DNA from: Stutzerimonas decontaminans | GTDB taxonomy: Bacteria > Pseudomonadota > Gammaproteobacteria > Pseudomonadales > Pseudomonadaceae | Reading direction: 5' to 3' | Assembly (NCBI RefSeq): GCF_000661915.1 | Contig: NZ_CP007509.1 | Coordinates: 3,179,501-3,243,500 of the forward strand | Length of the DNA stretch: 64,000 bases | Part shown: positions 6,635-14,251 of the stretch, one piece after another | Layout of the letters: each line of letters begins with the position of its first letter | Position numbering within the stretch: position 1 is the stretch's first letter | Position numbers and translations under genes: made by a program | Notes under the pieces: model-generated | The model's input: the letters and a program-made list of their open reading frames with translations, nothing else | What the model was told of the DNA's origin: nothing | Databases searched by the model: none

Positions 6635-8965
6635 TCAGCGTGGCAATGCATAGGCGATCACCGAATCACCCGCCTTGGTGCCCAGCGAGCCATGTCCGCC
6701 CGCGACCACCACAACCATCTGCCGCCCGGAGCGGCTCTGGTAGGTCATAGGTGTGGCCTGACCGCCAGCTGGCAGACGCGCCTTCCACAGCTCCCGCCCG
6801 GTCGTGACATCGTAGGCACGCAGGTAGTAGTCCAGCGTACCACTCAAGAAACCGACGCCACCGGCGGTGATCATCGGGCCACCGAGGCTAGGCACGCCCA
6901 TCTTGAACGGCAACGGAATCGGCGAGCGATCGCGTACGGTGCCGTTCTTGCGCAGCCAATGGGTCTTGCCGGTGCGCAGATCCGCGCCAGCCACGTAGCC
7001 CCACGGCGGCGCAGTGCACGGCAGGCCGATAGGCGAAACGAATGCCTTCAGCTCCACCGCAAACGGCGAACCGAAATTCTCGTTGAGGAACGGCTCCTGC
7101 TCGGACACGTAGGTCGTCTCGGCGTCCTCTCGCGGAATCAGCTTCGAAGTGAAAGCCAGATAAGCCGGCGTGCTGAAGACCATCTGCCGCACCGGGTCGA
7201 CGGCCACGCCACCCCAGTTGAATACGCCGAAGTTGCCCGGGTAGACCAGCGTGCCCTCGGTGGAAGGCGGCGTGTAGCGGCCTTCGTAGCGCAGGGAATG
7301 GAACTGGATGTGGCACATCATCTGATCGATCAGCGTGGCGCCCCACAGATCCTTGCTCTGCAGTTTCGGCGGCTCGTAGGACAGCGCCGACGCCGGCTGC
7401 GTCTTGGCGACCCAGTCGCCTTCGGCCGCGCCCTGCGGCGCTGGCACTTCGCGCACCGGCAGAATCGGCTCGCCGGTCCGACGGTCGAGCGCATAGATGT
7501 CGCCCTGCTTGGTCGGTGCCACCAGGGCAGGCACCGGGCCGTTCTCGGTCTGGATGTCGATCAGGCTGGGCTGCGCCGGCACGTCCATATCCCAGAGATC
7601 ATGCCGTACGGTCTGAAACACCCAGCGCAGCTCGCCACTGTCCAGATCGAGCGCGACGATGGACGATGAAAAGCGCTCGCTGTTCTCGCTGCGCCGACCG
7701 CCCCACTGGTCCGGCACCTGATTGCCCAGCGGCACGTAGACCATGCCCAGGGCCTCATCGGCGCTGGAGATGCTCCAACTGTTCGGACTACTGGGGCTGT
7801 AGGTCTCGCCGGCGGCGATGGGCGCTGTTTCATCGGGGTTGCCCGGGTCCCAGTTCCATTTCAACTCGCCGGTGTAAACGTCATAGGCTCGAATGACGCC
7901 GGACGGCTCGTTGGCGCGTACGTTGTCATTCACCGCCCCGCCGATGATCACCACATCGCGCGCAACCACCGGCGGCGAGGTGGAATAGTAGAAGCCTTCC
8001 TTCACGTGCGGCATGTTCGCCCACAGGTCCACCTCACCGTTATCGCCGAAGCCAGGACATATCTCGCCGGTCTTCGCATCCAGGGCGATCAGCCGCGCAT
8101 CCGCGGTGGGCATGAACAGCCGCTGCTGGCAGACCTTGCCATCGCTGGGCTGCGGCGCGGCATGGTAGGACAGGCCGCGACAGGTCAGGTGCTGACGGTT
8201 GACCGAATGCGGCACCTTGGGATCGAAGCGCCAGCGCTCCTGGCCGGTTTCGGCGTCCAATGCGATCACCAGATTGTGCGGCGTGCACAGATACAGGCTG
8301 TCGTCGACCTTGAGCGGCGTGACCTCATAGGTGGTTTCGTCCGGATCATCCGGGCCGCGCAGGTCGCCGGTTTGGTAATGCCAGACGGGTTCGAGGCGGT
8401 CGACGTTCTGCGGCGTGATCTGCGCCAGCGGCGAGTAACGCTGGCCGTGCTGGCTGCGGCCGTAGGCATGCCAGTCAGCGGCCGGCACGGCATCGTCCGC
8501 GGCAGGTGCTTGAGCTAGCGGTGTCGGCAGCATGCCCTTGATGTCGTGGCTGTCGTGCCCCACGGCATACACCGTCGCCCCGCCCCAGAGTACGACCGCC
8601 AGCATCAGCGGCAGCGCCGCACCGCCCCAGGCACGAAAGCCGAAATGCTGCCAGCCGAGGCGCCGGGCGATCCATGGCGTCAGCAGCCACAGCCCGAACG
8701 GCGCGATGATGCTGCCGCGCGGCGCCAGCTGCCACCAGTCCAGCCCCACCTCGTAGACCGCCCAGCCGAGTGCGCCAAGCATGAGCAATGCATAGACCCA
8801 CAAGGCAGTGCGACGGCGCATCAGCAGCAAGGCACCGGTCAGCAGGAAGCCCGCCGCCACGATGGCGAAATACCAGGTACCACCCAGACTGATGACCTTG
8901 GCGCCACCGACGCCGAGCGCAATTGCGACGATGATGCAGAACAACCCGCTGATAACCACAGCCAC
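6635..8965 (-). CDS. gcd: Membrane-bound PQQ-dependent glucose/quinate/shikimate-type dehydrogenase
   Basis: Translation most likely begins at a GTG (8965) preceded by GAGGGAGA; the nearby ATG is in another frame. Residues 1-145 contain about five membrane helices, as in glucose dehydrogenase Gcd. The remainder is a periplasmic PQQ propeller with DWHAYGRSQHGQRYSPL, several LxDxxTGExxW-type tryptophan-docking motifs and LWGATLIDQMMCHIQFH. The enzyme oxidises an aldose to its lactone in the periplasm and passes electrons to ubiquinone. Glucose is the most likely substrate, but quinate/shikimate enzymes share this architecture. No PQQ biosynthesis genes are visible in the window. At 776 residues it is close to the normal size. 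Confidence 0.85.
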   Translation of the reverse strand: MAVVISGLFCIIVAIALGVGGAKVISLGGTWYFAIVAAGFLLTGALLLMRRRTALWVYALLMLGALGWAVYEVGLDWWQLAPRGSIIAPFGLWLLTPWIARRLGWQHFGFRAWGGAALPLMLAVVLWGGATVYAVGHDSHDIKGMLPTPLAQAPAADDAVPAADWHAYGRSQHGQRYSPLAQITPQNVDRLEPVWHYQTGDLRGPDDPDETTYEVTPLKVDDSLYLCTPHNLVIALDAETGQERWRFDPKVPHSVNRQHLTCRGLSYHAAPQPSDGKVCQQRLFMPTADARLIALDAKTGEICPGFGDNGEVDLWANMPHVKEGFYYSTSPPVVARDVVIIGGAVNDNVRANEPSGVIRAYDVYTGELKWNWDPGNPDETAPIAAGETYSPSSPNSWSISSADEALGMVYVPLGNQVPDQWGGRRSENSERFSSSIVALDLDSGELRWVFQTVRHDLWDMDVPAQPSLIDIQTENGPVPALVAPTKQGDIYALDRRTGEPILPVREVPAPQGAAEGDWVAKTQPASALSYEPPKLQSKDLWGATLIDQMMCHIQFHSLRYEGRYTPPSTEGTLVYPGNFGVFNWGGVAVDPVRQMVFSTPAYLAFTSKLIPREDAETTYVSEQEPFLNENFGSPFAVELKAFVSPIGLPCTAPPWGYVAGADLRTGKTHWLRKNGTVRDRSPIPLPFKMGVPSLGGPMITAGGVGFLSGTLDYYLRAYDVTTGRELWKARLPAGGQATPMTYQSRSGRQMVVVVAGGHGSLGTKAGDSVIAYALPR

Positions 8966-9133
8966 GGCCCATCTCCCTCGATCTTGTTATCGAACCCGCC
9001 AATACCCCGATGGCAGCAAAAGCAGCCATCAATAGAGTCGGACAGGCGGCGGGCGGGAATGCTCCGTGCAAAAACAGGATTGGCGTAATGGCGGGATAAC
9101 GGCGAGGCAGAGGCCTCGCCTGCGATCAGTGGA

Positions 9134-10282
9134 TCACCTGGCGTCCAGGCCCACCTGCAGCAGTTTGCCGTCGCCAGCATCGGTCAGCAGATAGAGATAG
9201 CCGTCCGGACCGACACGCACGTCACGGATGCGCGCACCCAGCTCCTTGAGCAGGCGCTCCTCACCGACCACACGATCGCCATCGAGCTGCAGGCGAATCA
9301 GCGACTGATCCACCAGCGCGCCGATGAACAGACTGTGCTGCCAGTTGGGGAAGCGTTCGGCATCGTAGAACGCCATGCCGCTGACACCCGGCGACTTCTC
9401 CCAGACATGATGCGGCGGCTCGGTGCCCTCTACCGTTTTACCCTTGGCCTCGGGTATCGGCAGCATGCTGTAGTTGATGCCATGGGTCGCCAGCGGCCAG
9501 CCGTAGTTCTTGCCGGCCTGAGGGATATTGACCTCATCGCCGCCGCGCGGACCATGCTCGTTGGTCCAGAGCACACCGCTCCACGGATTGAGAGCCGCAC
9601 CCTGCTGGTTGCGGTGGCCGTATGACCAGATTTCCGGTTGCACGCCGTCTTGACCGATAAACGGGTTGTCTGTCGGCACGCTGCCGTCCAGACCTATGCG
9701 CACCACCTTGCCCTGGTGCTTGTCGAGCTCCTGCGAGGTCGGTCGCTGATTGTTCTCGCCCAGCGCGACGAACAGGTGGCCATTGCCGTCGAACACCAGC
9801 CGCGACCCGAAATGCACCCCGGTAGATAGCTTCGGCATCTGCCGGAAAATCACCTCGAAGTTTTCCAGCCGGGTCTGATCATCGCTCAGCCGGCCGCGAC
9901 CCACTGCGGTACCCGCTTTGCCCTGCTCGCCTGTCTCGGCATAGGTCAGATAGACCAGACGATCCGCGTCGAAGTCCGGCGAAAGGCGCACATCCAGTAG
10001 CCCACCCTGTGCCTTGGCGAATACCTTCGGCACGCCGCCGAGCGGCTCGGACCGGCTGCCATCCAACCCGACCAGACGCAAGCGGCCAGGTCGTTCAGTC
10101 ACCAGCAGGTGTTCACCGTCCGGAAGGAACGCCAGCGCCCACGGATTCTCGAAGCCCGCTGCGATCTCCTTGACCGTCACCTCTCCAACCTTGCTGGAGT
10201 AGCGTTGCCCTTCGGCAACCACCTGGAACGAAGCGACAAGGGCAAAACCGCAGAGCGTGGTGCGAATGGCATGGCGCAGCAT
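9134..10282 (-). CDS. Soluble PQQ-dependent aldose/sugar dehydrogenase
   Basis: The start at 10282 is chosen for GGAGG seven bases upstream and for the signal peptide it creates (MLRHAIRTTLCGFALVASFQ). A 34-codon upstream extension lacks both. The mature protein (about 360 residues) is a six-bladed propeller of the YliI/Asd type, with NPWALAFLPDG, the active-site His in TGVHFGSRL, and GHRNQQG and WTNEHGPRGGDE. It oxidises aldose sugars with PQQ and calcium in the periplasm. It lies 168 bases upstream of the membrane dehydrogenase on the same strand, and the two may supply parallel oxidation routes. The in vivo substrate is unknown. Confidence 0.87.
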   Translation of the reverse strand: MLRHAIRTTLCGFALVASFQVVAEGQRYSSKVGEVTVKEIAAGFENPWALAFLPDGEHLLVTERPGRLRLVGLDGSRSEPLGGVPKVFAKAQGGLLDVRLSPDFDADRLVYLTYAETGEQGKAGTAVGRGRLSDDQTRLENFEVIFRQMPKLSTGVHFGSRLVFDGNGHLFVALGENNQRPTSQELDKHQGKVVRIGLDGSVPTDNPFIGQDGVQPEIWSYGHRNQQGAALNPWSGVLWTNEHGPRGGDEVNIPQAGKNYGWPLATHGINYSMLPIPEAKGKTVEGTEPPHHVWEKSPGVSGMAFYDAERFPNWQHSLFIGALVDQSLIRLQLDGDRVVGEERLLKELGARIRDVRVGPDGYLYLLTDAGDGKLLQVGLDAR

Positions 10283-10406
10283 GGTGGTCCTCCGGATTGG
10301 CATTTCGGCATCACGAAACCTTTTGTGTTTCGCGGCTTCATTGAAGACCAGACGGCGCATCCAGTGGTTGCGAAAACGCTTCAAGAAATGACGGCACCGA
10401 AATAAC

Positions 10407-10435
10407 TGAACAAAAATTGATCAAATCTGTATAAT
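10407..10435 (+). promoter_or_regulatory. Predicted sigma-70 promoter for the small protein at 10470
   Basis: A perfect TATAAT at 10430-10435 has TGAACA (4 of 6 consensus) 17 bases upstream at 10407-10412. The start codon of the small gene follows about 35 bases later, which fits a short leader. The surrounding sequence is AT-richer than the flanks. Confidence 0.6.
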
Positions 10436-10469
10436 GCCCGGTTCGACTGATTCAAGGACAAGCGACCCC

Positions 10470-10649
10470 ATGGCAACTAAAACCACCAGCGCCAAGCGCA
10501 AACCCGAACCCGCCTCTGAAACCAGCCAATCCCTTGCTGCGCAAATGGCGGCATTCCTCAAGGCCGGCGGTGAGGTCCAGACCATTCCCAACGGTGTCAG
10601 CGGCCAGACTAACGGCCCGTCCCGCCAGATCACCATCAGCAAGAAGTGA
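10470..10649 (+). CDS. Small basic protein with a SutA-like C-terminal motif
   Basis: The start at 10470 follows AAGGAC. The other in-frame ATG, at 10434, lies inside the predicted -10 hexamer and can be excluded. The 59-residue product has a Lys/Ala/Ser-rich, probably disordered N-terminus. An amphipathic helix and the motif FLKAGGEVQTIPNGVSG follow. That motif resembles the tail of the Pseudomonas RNA polymerase-binding protein SutA (FLxxGGxVQxI), but the acidic N-terminus of SutA is absent. Small proteins of this kind are common in Pseudomonas as hypothetical proteins. It is followed after 78 bases by a pseudouridine synthase gene. A transcription-linked role is only suggested by the motif. 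Confidence 0.75.
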   Translation: MATKTTSAKRKPEPASETSQSLAAQMAAFLKAGGEVQTIPNGVSGQTNGPSRQITISKK

Positions 10650-10727
10650 TGATCTGAACCGCTTTCGGCGAGTCTGCAGTTTGGCTCGCCGCGCTCCACC
10701 CCCTCCTTCCTCGTCTTTGAGCGCACC

Positions 10728-11453
10728 ATGACCGACCCCGTACGCCTTGCCAAACGCCTCGCCGAGCAGCTCGGCTGTTCCCGGCGCGAGGCCGAGCTGT
10801 ACATCGAGGGCGGTTGGGTAACGGTCGACGGCGAACTGGTCGAAGCCCCTTTTCTCAAGGTTAGACCGGAACAACACGTCGAGCTTCGAGCAGGCGCCAC
10901 GGCGAGAGAAATTGCGCCGGTTACGCTGCTCCTGCACAAACCAGCCGGCCTGGTGATTGACGCCGATGCCGACAGCGTGCGCCGCGCCCTGCTGGCCAGC
11001 GAACACTGGAGCGACGACCCCAGCCGCATCGAACCCCTGCAGCGCCATCTGCTCCAGCAGAACATCCTGCTGCCGCTGGACCCCGACGCCAGCGGCCTGA
11101 CCGTATTCAGCCAGCAGCGCGAAGTGATCCGCCTGCTGACCAGCACCCGCGACAAGCTCGAGCAGGAATACGTGGTCGAGGTCAGCGGCGAGGCCGAGGA
11201 GAATGGCCTGGCCCTGCTTGCCAAGGGCATCGGCCATCGCGGCAAGATCCTGCCCAAGGCCAAGGTCAGCTGGCAGAGCGAGAACCGCCTGCGCCTGGTG
11301 GTAAAGGAACCCGCGCCCGGCGAAGTCCGCCTGCTCTGCGAAGCCATCGGTCTACGCGTAATGGCCTGCAAGCGCATCCGCATCGGGCGCCTGTCCATGG
11401 CCAAGCTTCCGGTAGGACACTGGCGCATCGTCGGCGAGCACGAGCGCTTCTGA
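10728..11453 (+). CDS. RsuA/RluF-family rRNA pseudouridine synthase
   Basis: The 241-residue product has an N-terminal S4 RNA-binding domain (about 5-60: RLAKRLAEQLGCSRREAELYI, shown here shortened to its key Arg-Arg-Glu core). The catalytic domain runs from about residue 65 to 235 (LLLHKPAGLVIDAD). The catalytic Asp is probably D118. Its context reads PLDPDASGL where most relatives have RLDxxTSGL, so the Arg and Thr are replaced. The C-terminal VRLLCEAIGLRVMACKRIRIGRL block is typical of RluF/RsuA. It should convert a uridine in rRNA to pseudouridine, but the target cannot be stated. The start has no strong Shine-Dalgarno sequence. Confidence 0.82.
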   Translation: MTDPVRLAKRLAEQLGCSRREAELYIEGGWVTVDGELVEAPFLKVRPEQHVELRAGATAREIAPVTLLLHKPAGLVIDADADSVRRALLASEHWSDDPSRIEPLQRHLLQQNILLPLDPDASGLTVFSQQREVIRLLTSTRDKLEQEYVVEVSGEAEENGLALLAKGIGHRGKILPKAKVSWQSENRLRLVVKEPAPGEVRLLCEAIGLRVMACKRIRIGRLSMAKLPVGHWRIVGEHERF

Positions 11454-11578
11454 CGCCTCCCGCTCAACCGGCACCGGTCGGCGGAGCACACTTGCTTTAG
11501 AAGGCACGCTGAATCAGTCTTGAGCGGCTCGTTGCGGCAGATCGCCACGACGGCTCATCCGCCGCCTACAGGATCGCG

Positions 11579-12349
11579 ATGCCGAAACTGCTGCTCTTGC
11601 TGCTGGCCCTGTTTCCGCTGCACCTCCTGGCGGCCAAGCCTGTTGCCGTCTGGGCTTACCAGCCTTCACCGCCTTTCGCCTCCGAGCACAACCCGGGTCT
11701 TTCCGAATCCCTGGTGCAGCTGCTCAACGAGCATCCGACGAACCAGGGTCTTTACGACTTCAAGCTGACCCAGCTGCCGCGCAAGCGCCTAGATGCCCGA
11801 CTTGCCGCCAACGAGCCCGGTGTACTGCTGTGGGCGACGCCGGAGTTCTTTCCCGAGCGGCTGACCGCCAATGCCAGCTGGACCCGGCCACTGCTGTGCG
11901 ACATCCAGGATTTCGTTTCCCCCAGCGACGCGCCAGTCGACTATAAGGGCCCGCGCTCACTGCACGTCATGCGCCTGGGCGGCATTCTCGGTCACCGCTA
12001 TCGGGCATTGCAGGACGATATCGATCGAGGCCTGATCCGTCGCGAGGATGTGCACACCGACCTGCAGAATCTGAACAAGCTGATGTCCAAACGCATCGAT
12101 GTAGCGCTGATGCCGCGTTCCTCCAGGCTGTACTACGGCCTGACCGAGATACCTGAGTCGAGGCTGCACGTATCGCCGACCCCACTGTATGTCTTCGATC
12201 GGCACGTGCTGATGACGGCCAGCCTGCCGGCCGACACCACGCAGTTCGTTCAGCAGCTCATCGCCGACCTGCCACATAGCGCCCGCTGGCAAACGCTGCT
12301 CAGGCGCTACGGCCTGCAACAGATGAATGCGCCCTGCTCCCTTTACTGA
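11579..12349 (+). CDS. Periplasmic substrate-binding-like protein (SBP_bac_3 type)
   Basis: The 256-residue product has a clear signal peptide (MPKLLLLLLALFPLHLLAA). The rest has the two-lobe layout of small type-3 solute-binding proteins, such as YQPSPPFASE near the start and RLHVSPTPLYVFDRHVL near the second lobe. No ABC transporter genes are adjacent. In Pseudomonas such solitary proteins often act as sensors or have no known role. AGGATCGCG precedes the ATG. The ligand cannot be deduced, and the family assignment is at the fold level. Confidence 0.7.
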   Translation: MPKLLLLLLALFPLHLLAAKPVAVWAYQPSPPFASEHNPGLSESLVQLLNEHPTNQGLYDFKLTQLPRKRLDARLAANEPGVLLWATPEFFPERLTANASWTRPLLCDIQDFVSPSDAPVDYKGPRSLHVMRLGGILGHRYRALQDDIDRGLIRREDVHTDLQNLNKLMSKRIDVALMPRSSRLYYGLTEIPESRLHVSPTPLYVFDRHVLMTASLPADTTQFVQQLIADLPHSARWQTLLRRYGLQQMNAPCSLY

Positions 12350-12427
12350 GCGAACGTAAGCGGCGCTGGCGAATCGAAGCAGGCACGCCTCATACTGGCG
12401 AAAAGAGAACGGAGTACCAATTCAGCC

Positions 12428-12976
12428 ATGAAAAAGGCAATGCTGTTCGGCCTGCTGTTGACGCTCGGCGGTTGCGCCAGCCAACCCTGTGACGAGTCCC
12501 GCAGCGACAGCTGCCGTGCCGAACGCCTGCTCTATCAGAACGATCTGATGCAGGCGAAGATCCTGATCTCCATCGCCGACGAAGACAGCTATGAATTGGC
12601 CCAGGCGCTGCTCGACCGCAGCGCGAAGCTGGACCGGCGTGGCGAGACCGAGTTCTATCAGGCCTTGCTGCTGATTCGCCAAGGCCCGGAGACTTCGGAA
12701 GTGCTGGAGCTGCTGGAGAAGGCCAAGCGCAAGGGTCATCCCCATGCGGTAGCACTGCTCTACAAGATCTATCAGGAGCCGTACCTGCTCACCGAAGCTG
12801 ATGTACTGCGCGCGGAGTACTATCGCGAAGCCTACGGCGAGCTGGATGTCGCTCGCAGCGGCTATCCGTCATTCGACAAATCGCTGGAGCTGGTCAACCA
12901 ACTGGTCGCGCCCCCGCCGCCATCGGTGCCATACCAGGCGCCGTGCCCGCAGCACTGTCTGGATCAGTCGCGCTAG
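12428..12976 (+). CDS. Putative lipoprotein, helical
   Basis: The N-terminus (MKKAMLFGLLLTLGGC) is a lipoprotein signal with lipobox LGGC, so Cys16 should be lipidated. The remainder (about 166 residues) is mostly helical with repeat-like segments (YELAQALLDRSAKLD, TEFYQALLLIRQG, VLELLEKAKRKGHPHAVALLYKI). These resemble TPR or Sel1 helices, although no clean repeat consensus is visible. The tail is Pro-rich and contains two Cys. It stands alone between the binding protein-like gene and a small opposite-strand gene. The function is unknown. Confidence 0.75.
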   Translation: MKKAMLFGLLLTLGGCASQPCDESRSDSCRAERLLYQNDLMQAKILISIADEDSYELAQALLDRSAKLDRRGETEFYQALLLIRQGPETSEVLELLEKAKRKGHPHAVALLYKIYQEPYLLTEADVLRAEYYREAYGELDVARSGYPSFDKSLELVNQLVAPPPPSVPYQAPCPQHCLDQSR

Positions 12977-13001
12977 CTACGGGCTGCGGCGTGTGTTGCG
13001 A

Positions 13002-13190
13002 TCAGGGTGCCGGGGTTTGCGAGATGCGTGGCTCTTCCTTGCCTTCGACCACGGCGCGGGCTTCTTCTTCGGTGGCGTAGGGGCCAGCGACGACGGTGCC
13101 GTTCAGTTCCACTACCCAGCACACGGCCCAGGTCGGGCGCCAGGCTTTGGGTACGTCGTCGCCGCTGAGGTGTTTGATCTGAGACGTCAT
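13002..13190 (-). CDS. Small hypothetical protein, 62 residues
   Basis: ATG 13190 has GGAG eight bases upstream; the longer in-frame start at 13265 has no site. The product reads WRPTWAVCWVVELNGTVVAGPYATEEEARAVVEG in its middle (key residues: the Trp pairs and GPYATEEEA). This gives a small beta-strand pair followed by a helix. It resembles small Pseudomonas hypothetical proteins, but I cannot name a family. It is transcribed against the neighbouring lipoprotein genes. Confidence 0.6.
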   Translation of the reverse strand: MTSQIKHLSGDDVPKAWRPTWAVCWVVELNGTVVAGPYATEEEARAVVEGKEEPRISQTPAP

Positions 13191-13370
13191 GGCATTTCTC
13201 CATCGTTGCTGGGATAAGACGGCCGCCTCGCCGCGACAAGGCCGACCCCATGCAATGCAGACCACAGGGCGGCCGTCTTTGCTCGTCCGGCACGACGAAA
13301 CGGCCCAGCGGACGAACCCCTGGCAGCGTCACGGCTCTACACAACAGGCGCCGCACAGCGAGGAAAGACG

Positions 13371-14234
13371 ATGCGCACCACCACCCGCCTGCTACTGCTG
13401 ACGCTGCTCACCGCGCTGCTGATCTCCGGTTGCAGCCGCGCAACCCTGGTCTATCGCAACCTCGACATGCTGGTGCCCTGGTCGCTGAACGATTACCTGG
13501 ACCTGGATCGCAGCCAGCAACGCGAACTGCGCGAACGCTTGCGCCAGCACCTGGCGTGGCATTGCAGCACGCAGCTGCCGGAGCTTCTCGCCAGCCTCCA
13601 GCAACTGGAACGCGAAAGCGCCAGCGGCCAGCTCAAGCGCGAGGATCTAGCGCCGCATTACCATGGCGTTCGCGAAGCCATGCACAGCATCGCCGTGGAG
13701 GTCACGCCCACTGCCACCGACTTGCTGCGTGCACTCAGCGATGCTCAGGTTGACGAGCTGCGCCGCTCGCTGGCAGAAAACCGCCGCGAGCACCGGGAGA
13801 AATACCTGGAACCACCCTTGGAACAGCAGATTCGTGAGCGCGCCGAGCGCATGCAGGAGCGCCTGCAGTACTGGTTCGGACCGCTCAACGCGGAGCAGCG
13901 CCAGCGCGTACTGCTGTGGGCGCATACGCTGGGCGAACAGAACAGCCGCTGGCTGGACAATCGTGAACGCTGGCAGCAGATGCTGCTCGCTGCCGTCGAG
14001 GAGCGTCACAGTGACGACTTCGACGCTCGCATTGCGCGACTTCTGCAGGAGCGCGAAGCGCTGATGAACGAAAGCGATCGAGCGACCCTGCAACGTGCCG
14101 AACGGGCCGGTCTGGACCTGGTTGCCGACCTGCATACACTCGCCGACGATGGCCAGCGTGCGCACCTGACCAACCGACTCGCCCAGCTGCAGACGGATTT
14201 CGGCAGCCTCAAGTGCCTGCCGCCGACGGCCTGA
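13371..14234 (+). CDS. DUF6279 family lipoprotein
   Basis: The 287-residue product has a lipobox (LLISGC) after a hydrophobic leader, so it is predicted to be lipidated at Cys21. The mature part starts with the family pattern LVYRNLDMLVPWSLNDYLDLDRSQQ. It then continues as a long, highly charged, Arg/Glu/Gln-rich helical protein. The DUF6279 family is widespread in Pseudomonas and has no assigned function. It probably faces the periplasm. It ends 17 bases from the stop of lhr on the other strand. Confidence 0.85.
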   Translation: MRTTTRLLLLTLLTALLISGCSRATLVYRNLDMLVPWSLNDYLDLDRSQQRELRERLRQHLAWHCSTQLPELLASLQQLERESASGQLKREDLAPHYHGVREAMHSIAVEVTPTATDLLRALSDAQVDELRRSLAENRREHREKYLEPPLEQQIRERAERMQERLQYWFGPLNAEQRQRVLLWAHTLGEQNSRWLDNRERWQQMLLAAVEERHSDDFDARIARLLQEREALMNESDRATLQRAERAGLDLVADLHTLADDGQRAHLTNRLAQLQTDFGSLKCLPPTA

Positions 14235-14251
14235 CGAGCGCGCTCGGCGCC

